Positions 1 through 4,781 of a DNA stretch of 5,254 nucleotides are shown one piece after another (within the stretch, counting starts at the first letter, position 1; each line of letters opens with the position of its first letter). The notes below the pieces were generated by a model. It did no database searches. It was not told where the DNA came from and saw only the letters and a list, made by a program, of their open reading frames with translations. The position numbers were made by a program, and so were the translations under genes. The DNA lies in NCBI GenBank assembly GCA_003162555.1, contig PMNQ01000083.1:30012-35265 (forward strand). The letters are read 5' to 3'. Source of the DNA: Gammaproteobacteria bacterium. Its GTDB lineage: Bacteria > Pseudomonadota > Gammaproteobacteria > Steroidobacterales > Steroidobacteraceae.

Positions 1-449
1 CCGGCGCTGGCCTCATACCCCTCGTGGATGAGCGTGAGCTGTTCGAGCAGAATCGCGGCAAACCAGGGCTGGAAGCGCTCGCTGGTCGCCGCATCCAGGC
101 CGACAGTCTTCGCATGGGTGAGAAACCTGGCGTACAGATCGGGACCCAGCACTTCGCTCAAAGTCTTGCCCTCGGGCAGCACGACCGCCGTGAATTCGGG
201 CCCCGTGAGCGCATCGGCATCCGCTGCACCGAGATCCAGTTCCATGACCAGGGATTGCGATCGCCGGTACGCCTCCAGCACTTCCGCTGGCAGCGCGCCA
301 TCGGCGGCCTTCAGCATGTGGACGGATCCGAGCAGGTAAACCGTGTTGTGGGCTCCCTTGACCTCCCAGAAGATGTGGTGGCCTTCGTCAGCGCGCGCCA
401 GTGCCGGCGCGAGGAGCAGCCACACCGCGGCGGTCAGCCGGGTCAACAA
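1..449 (-). CDS. TraB/GumN family protein, exported (3' end cut by window edge)
   Basis: About 149 residues of the N-terminal half are visible; family members are usually near 280-300 residues, so the rest lies beyond base 1. A hydrophobic signal peptide (residues 1-20, ending ALARA before DEG) indicates export. The mature part opens with a beta-strand pattern (HHIFWEVKG) leading to YLLGSVHM at residues 38-45, the signature glycine-histidine motif of TraB/GumN (Pfam TraB), followed by LVMELDL at 67-73, the second conserved acidic strand. In the wider family these motifs are linked to metal-dependent peptidase-like (Tiki/TraB) folds, but the substrate of the bacterial lipoprotein-like or secreted members is unknown. 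No ATG exists in frame: the best start is TTG at 449, ten bases after a GGAG (460-463), and it gives a complete signal peptide. A second TTG at 446 is possible. It lies 29 bp downstream of the GST-like gene and is probably cotranscribed with it. Confidence 0.85.
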   Translation of the reverse strand, partial: MLTRLTAAVWLLLAPALARADEGHHIFWEVKGAHNTVYLLGSVHMLKAADGALPAEVLEAYRRSQSLVMELDLGAADADALTGPEFTAVVLPEGKTLSEVLGPDLYARFLTHAKTVGLDAATSERFQPWFAAILLEQLTLIHEGYEASA

Positions 450-459
450 TGCGGTGAAT

Positions 460-463
460 CTCC
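460..463 (-). promoter_or_regulatory. Ribosome binding site for the TTG-started TraB/GumN gene
   Basis: GGAG on the minus strand sits 10 bases before TTG 449. It supports this rare start codon in a frame that offers no ATG upstream of the signal peptide. Confidence 0.5.
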
Positions 464-478
464 GGATGCGGATGGCAC

Positions 479-1087
479 TCAGGATCGCGCGTACCAGGAC
501 TTGACACCGGCGTGGTCGCGGACGGCGTTGTGCACGCCGATGAGTTTTGGGTACGCGTCAAATATCGTCGCGGGCACGTGATCCACCTTGCCGCCGTTGA
601 ACCAGCGCACTGCTATGTAGAGCTTGAGATCCACGACCTGGATCTTGCTGCCGGCGAAGAACGGCGTGCCGAGGATATTCTTCTCCGCCATCCGCGCCCA
701 TTCCGGCAGGTATCCAGCCACCAGCGCTTCGCGCGCAGCCTTTTTTTCCGCACCGCTCAAGCGCAGCGTCGGCGAGACGTTGGCACGCAGGTCTTCGACG
801 TGCTCCATCATGCCCTCGTGGCGCGCGGCCTCGAAATCATCAGTGGGGTGCAGGCCATGGCGGCTGCCGATGAGCACCAGGATGGCATTGGTGTGCGCGA
901 TCGGCGGTTTCCCCGGCAGTGCGAGCACCGGCATGGAGCCGTAGGGCGTCCGCTCCTTCATCGCCGGCCAGTCTGCGCTCTTGATGCGCTCATCGTCGAA
1001 GTCGATACCGGCCAGGTGCAGGGCGAGGCGGCATTCCTCGCCACGGCTCACGGCCGCGTCGAAGTAGGTCAGTTTTGGCTTGCTCAT
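479..1087 (-). CDS. Glutathione S-transferase family protein (sigma-like)
   Basis: A 202-residue protein, the usual length of a cytosolic GST, with no signal peptide. The N-terminal thioredoxin-like domain (about 1-78) begins KLTYFD, placing Tyr8 where alpha/mu/pi/sigma-class enzymes have the catalytic tyrosine that activates glutathione. SMPVL (51-55) supplies the cis-proline (Pro53). AHTNAI (64-69) stands where the glutathione gamma-glutamyl site normally reads Q-S-x-A-I. The helical C-terminal domain (about 85-202) has the expected VVD (Asp153) capping region and a FDAYPKL...VKSWYA end. Family knowledge suggests conjugation or isomerisation with glutathione; the substrate cannot be read from sequence. 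The ATG at 1087 is preferred because the GST fold begins there and a GAGG lies just upstream, although only 3 bases away. An in-frame GTG at 1105 would add six residues unlike the family. It is the only clearly cytosolic product here and is followed after 29 bp by the TraB/GumN gene. Confidence 0.9.
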   Translation of the reverse strand: MSKPKLTYFDAAVSRGEECRLALHLAGIDFDDERIKSADWPAMKERTPYGSMPVLALPGKPPIAHTNAILVLIGSRHGLHPTDDFEAARHEGMMEHVEDLRANVSPTLRLSGAEKKAAREALVAGYLPEWARMAEKNILGTPFFAGSKIQVVDLKLYIAVRWFNGGKVDHVPATIFDAYPKLIGVHNAVRDHAGVKSWYARS

Positions 1088-1183
1088 AGCCCTCAAACAT
1101 AGCACGTGGGCGAACCACGGATAACCCGAGTGCGCTAAGATCGGCGTGCCAATCCCGGTGCAAATCCTAGAAGGGGCCCGCCC
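1088..1183. promoter_or_regulatory. Divergent spacer between the GST-like and peroxiredoxin genes
   Basis: These 96 bases must carry the promoters of both flanking genes. On the plus strand TAAGAT (1136-1141) is a modest match to a -10 box, without a recognisable -35 at the right distance. An AGAAGGGG ribosome binding site for the peroxiredoxin lies at 1169-1176. No terminator or RNA gene is seen. Confidence 0.4.
1146..1167 (+). repeat. Short direct repeat upstream of the peroxiredoxin gene
   Basis: GTGCCAATCC (1146-1155) is followed two bases later by GTGCAAATCC (1158-1167), nine of ten bases identical with a 12-bp period. It lies just downstream of the weak -10-like TAAGAT and upstream of the ribosome binding site. 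It could be a paired regulator site or chance; no known regulator consensus is recognised. Confidence 0.35.
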
Positions 1184-1768
1184 ATGAAACGAACTCTACT
1201 CGGCCTTGCGTTGTCCATGGCGGCAGCCATGCCGGTGCTGGCGGCACTGCTGGCCGGTTCGATGGCGCCGGAATTCTCGGCGCAGGCGTCGCTGGCTGGC
1301 AAGGCCTTTGACTACGTGCTGACCGACGCGCTCAAGAAAGGCCCGGTGGTCGTGTACTTCTATCCGTCGGCTTTCACGGGCGGATGCAACATCGAGGCGC
1401 ATACTTTTTCGGTGCACAAGGCTGACTTTGACGCGGCCGGCGCGAGCATCATCGGCGTGTCGCTCGACAGCATCGACCGGCTCAATGCTTTTTCGGCGGA
1501 TCCGCAATACTGCGCGGGCAAGATCGCGGTGGCGTCGGATGCCGACGGCATGATCGCCAAGTCTTATGGCTTGAAGGTGGAGAGCGCGGGCGAGCCCTTC
1601 AAGGACACGCGCGGCAACCTGGTGACGCACGGCTTCGCCGAACGAACCACCTTCATTGTCACGGCGGATCACAGGGTCTACGCCATGATTGGCGAGATGG
1701 CGCCCGCCGCCCATGTGGAGGCCGCGCTCAAGGCCGTCCGGCAGTTGGCCAAAGCACACGCCAAATAG
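1184..1768 (+). CDS. Exported peroxiredoxin, AhpC/TSA superfamily (BCP/PrxQ-like)
   Basis: A 194-residue thioredoxin-fold peroxidase that should reduce hydrogen peroxide or organic hydroperoxides in the periplasm. Residues 1-20 form a signal peptide (MKRT, hydrophobic core, MPVLA). The mature domain has GSMAPEF (25-31), the usual G-x-x-AP-x-F opening, then VVVYFYPSAFTGGC, in which Pro61, Thr65 and peroxidatic Cys68 match the P-x3-T-x2-C active site. Arg154 in ERTTFIV is the conserved arginine that lowers the cysteine pKa. The classical PrxQ resolving cysteine five residues after the peroxidatic one is absent; Cys110 (QYCAGKI), before the VASDADG strand, is the only other cysteine and may resolve it, otherwise the enzyme is 1-Cys. 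The start has a strong AGAAGGGG seven bases upstream. It is followed 24 bp later by the rhomboid gene in the same frame. Which thiol system recycles it in the periplasm is not evident. Confidence 0.9.
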   Translation: MKRTLLGLALSMAAAMPVLAALLAGSMAPEFSAQASLAGKAFDYVLTDALKKGPVVVYFYPSAFTGGCNIEAHTFSVHKADFDAAGASIIGVSLDSIDRLNAFSADPQYCAGKIAVASDADGMIAKSYGLKVESAGEPFKDTRGNLVTHGFAERTTFIVTADHRVYAMIGEMAPAAHVEAALKAVRQLAKAHAK

Positions 1769-1792
1769 CCGGCTGCGGTCGCGCCTTTAACG

Positions 1793-2674
1793 GTGGCTGG
1801 CGAACTGCAGGCGGTCTATCGATCGTACAGCCGCGCGGCCTGCGATGAGCGTGTGCTGATGCTCATGGCCGTGAACATCCAGAGCGAGGTCCGCTACGAC
1901 GGCCTGGAGTTCCAGCTGTACTGCGCGGTGCCGGATGCGCCGTGGGCGCTCGCGCACCTCGGTCAGTACGAACAGGAAAACCGCCCATTGCCGCGCGTGA
2001 ACGTGGTGCCGCGCCTGTATTCGTATGCATGGGTCGGCGTCATCGTGTATGCGCTGGTGCTGGTGGGCGTGGCCTACGCGATCGCGAGCGGACTGTGGCG
2101 GCCCGAGGCATTCGATAATGGCGCGCTGAATGCGGACAGTGTGCAGAACGGGCAGTGGTGGCGTGCATGGACGGCGCTCACACTGCACGTGGATGCGAAT
2201 CATCTCCTCGCAAACCTGGGCGGCGGCATCTGGTTCGGATACCTGGCGGCGCGCCAGCTCGGCAGCGGCACCGCGTGGTTCCTGATCGTCACCGGTGCGG
2301 CGATCGCCAATCTGCTCGAAGCGCTGTTGGGACCCGCATCGCACCACTCGGTCGGCGCCTCGACCGCAGTGTTCACGGCGCTGGGCCTGATGGCGGCGCA
2401 TTCCTGGCGCATCCGACTGCCGCTGCGCCTGAGCTGGGCGAGGCGGTGGGCGCCGCTGATTGCCGGTACGGTGCTGCTTGGATGGTTAGGCACCGCCGGT
2501 GAGCACACGGATGTCGTCGCCCACGCGTTCGGTTTCATCGTGGGCTGCCTGCTCGGCGCCACGGCTGGTCGCATCGCAGTGCAACGGTTCCTGAACCGCG
2601 TGCCTCAGTGGCTCGCGGGTGTGGCCGCGCTCGCATCGCTGGTGGTGGCCTGGGCCTTTGCGATGGCGCAATGA
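1793..2674 (+). CDS. Rhomboid family intramembrane serine protease with N-terminal soluble domain
   Basis: A 293-residue inner-membrane protease that cleaves transmembrane segments of unknown substrates. The rhomboid core is clear: QWWRAWTALTLH (121-132), then HVDANHLLAN (132-141) with the H-x4-H-x3-N pattern equivalent to GlpG His145/His150/Asn154, then GAST with nucleophile Ser190, and AHAFGFIVG (243-251) with catalytic His244. Hydrophobic segments near 78-98, 136-152, 160-178, 186-204, 220-236, 240-258 and 272-291 suggest six core helices plus a C-terminal seventh. Residues 1-65 are soluble (VYRSYSRAACDERVLML, later AHLGQYEQEN) and resemble the small DUF2007-like/GlpG N-terminal cytoplasmic fold; that match is inference. 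GTG 1793 is the first possible start after the in-frame peroxiredoxin stop, and no good Shine-Dalgarno precedes it, so translational coupling to the upstream gene is likely. Both dyad residues are present, so it should be active. Confidence 0.9.
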   Translation: MAGELQAVYRSYSRAACDERVLMLMAVNIQSEVRYDGLEFQLYCAVPDAPWALAHLGQYEQENRPLPRVNVVPRLYSYAWVGVIVYALVLVGVAYAIASGLWRPEAFDNGALNADSVQNGQWWRAWTALTLHVDANHLLANLGGGIWFGYLAARQLGSGTAWFLIVTGAAIANLLEALLGPASHHSVGASTAVFTALGLMAAHSWRIRLPLRLSWARRWAPLIAGTVLLGWLGTAGEHTDVVAHAFGFIVGCLLGATAGRIAVQRFLNRVPQWLAGVAALASLVVAWAFAMAQ

Positions 2675-2697
2675 GCGTGCGCCGGGCCCGCGGTCTT

Positions 2698-3462
2698 CTA
2701 CTTCTTCGGCTTCCTGAACTTCAAAATGAATTGATCGGTCTTGCCGCGGATCGCCGCGTCGAACACCTTCAGGTCGTGCGCGTCGGTCGTGTTGTGCAGC
2801 AGGTTACTCTGCGAATCCAGCACGAAGCCAGCCGCCAGCACTTCCTGCCTGACGGTATCGGCGCGAATGCGATGCAGGGTTGAGGTCACATCGTCGGGTG
2901 CGTCCGCCGCCGCGTTGTGATCGATGACCAGATAGACGCCGCCGGGCTTGAGCGCGTCGAACACCGATTTGTTGAAAGCCAGCATGTCGATGCCCTGCGC
3001 ATTCTTGACGTCGTGATAGTTGTCTGACGTCCAAACCAGGTCGGCTCCGGTCGGGAGCTGCAGCGCCCTGATCGGCTGGACCAGAATGCTGAGGTTGCCG
3101 TAGCCGCTCTCCGCGACTATTGCCTTGATCGGCAGCGACCGGTCCGGCGTATCGGGCGGGGCATCGGGGCGCAGTGCGGGCACGTAGGCGACCAGATGAC
3201 CCTTGGGCCCCACGGCCTTGCTCAACAGGCGCGTGAAATAGCCGCCGCCGGGCATCAGCTCGATGACGGTGCTGCGCGGCTTCACGCCCGCGAAGGCCAG
3301 CGTTTCAGCGGGCTTTCTTAGTTCATCGCGCTGCGTATCCGCGGCGGGACGCGACTTGTCGGCAACGGCGTCGCGAATCGACGCGGGCACGCTATCGCTG
3401 GCAAACACCGGAATCGATGCCGGCAGGGCCAATAGCAGGGCAAGCGCGTAGGCGTGTTTCAT
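2698..3462 (-). CDS. Exported class I SAM-dependent methyltransferase-like protein (COG4798 type)
   Basis: A 254-residue protein starting with a signal peptide (MKHAYALALLLALPASIPVFA, cleavage near residue 21). The rest resembles the predicted methyltransferases of COG4798: a helical lead with RPAADTQRDELRKPAETLAF (38-57), motif I as VIELMPGGGYFTRLL (66-80), a strand LVAYVPAL (90-97), a motif-IV-like DLVWTSDNYHDV (141-152) and a post-motif LKPGGVYLVIDH (171-182). These belong to the Rossmann-like SAM-binding fold; the glycine-rich loop and the YHD are intact, so nothing suggests a dead gene. Substrate and reaction are unknown, and a SAM enzyme outside the cytoplasm is puzzling. The ATG at 3462 follows GGGTGA at good spacing and begins the signal peptide. 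The gene converges on the rhomboid gene with 23 bp between stops and diverges from the Spy-like gene. Confidence 0.85.
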   Translation of the reverse strand: MKHAYALALLLALPASIPVFASDSVPASIRDAVADKSRPAADTQRDELRKPAETLAFAGVKPRSTVIELMPGGGYFTRLLSKAVGPKGHLVAYVPALRPDAPPDTPDRSLPIKAIVAESGYGNLSILVQPIRALQLPTGADLVWTSDNYHDVKNAQGIDMLAFNKSVFDALKPGGVYLVIDHNAAADAPDDVTSTLHRIRADTVRQEVLAAGFVLDSQSNLLHNTTDAHDLKVFDAAIRGKTDQFILKFRKPKK

Positions 3463-3551
3463 GGCAAGTCACCCATTTTCTGAAGTGTATTCGTGGTGGG
3501 CAGGTCACGTAGGTTTGTCATTCGACTGCGGTCGCGGCAATTCGTTCAGCC

Positions 3552-3580
3552 GGAAACTTTGACCCATTCCATCGGTCATT
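3552..3580 (+). promoter_or_regulatory. Possible ECF-sigma (RpoE-like) promoter of the Spy-like gene
   Basis: GGAAACTT (3552-3559) resembles the GGAACTT -35 element of RpoE-type sigma factors with one extra A. About 16 bases later GGTCATT (3574-3580) partly resembles the TCTGA/TCAAA -10 class. The position, about 40 bases before the start codon, fits. The -10 match is weak and no sigma-70 alternative with a good -10 is seen; TTGACC at 3559 has only TTCTGG at the right distance. Confidence 0.35.
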
Positions 3581-3607
3581 GTTCTGGCTGCCACATGCAG
3601 TATCACT

Positions 3608-3612
3608 GGAGG
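3608..3612 (+). promoter_or_regulatory. Ribosome binding site fixing the Spy-like start
   Basis: GGAGG eight bases before ATG 3621 decides for this start over an in-frame upstream ATG at 3579, which lacks a Shine-Dalgarno and would put 14 unsuitable residues before the signal peptide. Confidence 0.75.
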
Positions 3613-3620
3613 ATCTCCAC

Positions 3621-4127
3621 ATGTCTCGATCTACACGAATGATAAGCGCTGCGCTCGCGGCGTTGCCGCTCATTGCTTTCACCGGAGCATTGCAGGCGGA
3701 AGGCACCGCGCCGGATGCCGCCACGCCCGCTGCGCCGATGCATTGGCATCACCACGGGATGCACGGACCCGGACCCGCGGGCGAGCCTGGCATGATGAGC
3801 GTACTCAGTCAGCTCGACCTGACGCAGGCTCAAAAGGACCAGATCCACGGCATCGTGGCGAGCGAACATGCGCAGATGAAGTCCGAGCGGCAGGGCGAGA
3901 TCGCCGACCTTCCAGCACTCGGCAATCCTGGTGATCCGCAGCACGCGGCCGCCGTGCAGTCGGCGCAGAAGCGCGCTGCCGACCGCATCCAGCATTGGAA
4001 CGGCATCGAGCAGCAGGTTTACGGAATCCTGACCCCGGCGCAGCAGGCGCAGCTGCCGAAGCTCCTTACTGCGATGCAGCAGCACATGTCGCAACACCTT
4101 GATCCACAGGCCCCGACCGATCATTAA
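3621..4127 (+). CDS. Spy/CpxP-like LTxxQ periplasmic protein with His/Met-rich segment
   Basis: A 168-residue secreted protein. Residues 1-26 are a signal peptide (SRSTR, hydrophobic core, ending LQA). The mature part is predicted mostly helical and carries the two family motifs: LTQAQ (67-71) in LSQLDLTQAQKDQI and LTPAQ (137-141) in YGILTPAQQAQL. In Spy and CpxP such motifs mark a cradle-shaped helical dimer that acts as an ATP-independent chaperone or as a brake on an envelope stress sensor; related ZraP and CnrX proteins sense metals. Between signal peptide and first motif lies a linker rich in His and Met (40-48: five His, two Met within nine residues) that could bind copper, nickel or zinc. 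No cognate two-component system or sigma factor gene lies in the window. Chaperone versus metal sensor cannot be decided from the sequence. Confidence 0.85.
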   Translation: MSRSTRMISAALAALPLIAFTGALQAEGTAPDAATPAAPMHWHHHGMHGPGPAGEPGMMSVLSQLDLTQAQKDQIHGIVASEHAQMKSERQGEIADLPALGNPGDPQHAAAVQSAQKRAADRIQHWNGIEQQVYGILTPAQQAQLPKLLTAMQQHMSQHLDPQAPTDH

Positions 4128-4204
4128 TTGTTGAAACGGGCGTCAACGCGCGCGACGGTCGGCCGTTGGACAGGCTGGAATTTGCGATAAATGGGCACGC
4201 CGCG

Positions 4205-4762
4205 ATGGATATTCTGCGCCTGACAATCGTGACAACCGGCCTCGCGCTGCTGGGCGGGTGCGTCGGCGAACCACGCGTGGTTCGCGCGCGGCCGGCGCCG
4301 ATGATGATGGCGCCGATTGCCGATACGCGCGTATTCGTCGCTCCGGCCGCCGGCCAGAGCGAGGCGCAGCTGGACCGCGACCGGTACGAATGTCACGAAT
4401 GGGCGGTGCGCCAGACCGGCTTTGACCCGAGCCTGCCGCAGGCCGTGCCGCGCGGCGACGTGCGAGTGGTGCCGGCGGCGCCTCCGGGCGCCGGCACGCT
4501 GGCTGGCGCTGCCACCGGCGCGATCATCGGTTCCGCGGTATCGCGGCCGCGGGAAGCGGGCGCCGGGGCGCTCATCGGCGCCGTGGCGGGTGCGCTGATC
4601 GGCAATTCCGCCGATCAGGCCCGGGCCGCGCAAGCGGACGCGATGCAACGCCAGATCGATGCGTCCGAAGATCGCCGGGCGCGCCGGTTCGAACGCAGCG
4701 CCGCCGATTATCGGCGCGCCATCAGTGCCTGCCTGGAAGGGCGCTCATACACGGTCCGGTAA
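4205..4762 (+). CDS. Glycine-zipper lipoprotein
   Basis: A 185-residue predicted lipoprotein. A lipobox LLGGC puts the lipidated cysteine at residue 19; the next residue is Val, giving no inner-membrane retention Asp, so outer-membrane placement is expected. After a Pro/Met-rich linker come the conserved block QLDRDRYECHEWAVRQTGFDPS (56-76), two small-residue helices with glycines every fourth residue (101/105/109 and 121/125/129/133) typical of glycine-zipper domains, and a C-terminal DYRRAISACLEGRSYTV block with Cys176. Cys63 and Cys176 could pair. Proteins of this pattern are widespread in proteobacteria and of unknown role, perhaps envelope stability or membrane insertion. ATG 4205 starts the signal peptide; an in-frame TTG at 4166 would add 13 polar residues and is not favoured. 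The ribosome binding site is weak. It sits 77 bp after the Spy-like gene and 19 bp before the DUF6515-like gene. Confidence 0.85.
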   Translation: MDILRLTIVTTGLALLGGCVGEPRVVRARPAPMMMAPIADTRVFVAPAAGQSEAQLDRDRYECHEWAVRQTGFDPSLPQAVPRGDVRVVPAAPPGAGTLAGAATGAIIGSAVSRPREAGAGALIGAVAGALIGNSADQARAAQADAMQRQIDASEDRRARRFERSAADYRRAISACLEGRSYTVR

Positions 4763-4781
4763 CGGGCCAGGAGCAGAGTCG

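Larger units (their letters stand above)
3463..3620. promoter_or_regulatory. Divergent spacer between the methyltransferase-like and Spy-like genes
   Basis: 158 bases without a supported gene. It should hold promoters for both directions. On the minus strand GGGTGA just ahead of base 3462 is the ribosome binding site of the methyltransferase-like gene; a TACACT is a weak -10 candidate there with no convincing -35. The plus-strand signals are listed separately. Confidence 0.5.

Noticed and set aside
24..581. Plus-strand open frame over the TraB/GumN gene
   Set aside because: It crosses two minus-strand genes and has no recognisable domain, whereas the minus strand carries a signal peptide and the LLGSVHM motif.
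512..1102. Long plus-strand open frame opposite the GST-like gene
   Set aside because: Its translation has no recognisable domain and it mirrors a clear GST; long antisense frames are expected in GC-rich coding DNA.
1133..1151. Possible sigma-54 promoter for the GST-like gene (TTGGCAC on the minus strand)
   Set aside because: The GG and the following GC are not at the required -24/-12 spacing; the GC is three bases too far.
1196..1759. Long minus-strand open frame opposite the peroxiredoxin
   Set aside because: Arg/His-rich low-complexity translation without motifs, wholly inside a confident gene.
1787..2401. Minus-strand open frame opposite the rhomboid gene
   Set aside because: Composition typical of antisense shadow and no domain; the rhomboid motifs on the plus strand are decisive.
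2675..2697. Bidirectional terminator in the convergent gap
   Set aside because: GGGCCC is palindromic but the flanking bases do not extend the stem and there is no T-tract on either side.
3603..4124. Minus-strand open frame opposite the Spy-like gene
   Set aside because: No ribosome binding site or family motif; the opposite strand has a signal peptide and two LTxxQ motifs.
4128..4204. Terminator or promoter between the Spy-like and lipoprotein genes
   Set aside because: The GTTGA/TCAAC stem is only five pairs without a T-tract, and TTGGAC with ATAAAT has a 15-base spacer, so neither signal is convincing.
4124..4648. Minus-strand open frame opposite the glycine-zipper lipoprotein
   Set aside because: Arg/Gly-rich shadow of a gene with a lipobox and conserved blocks.
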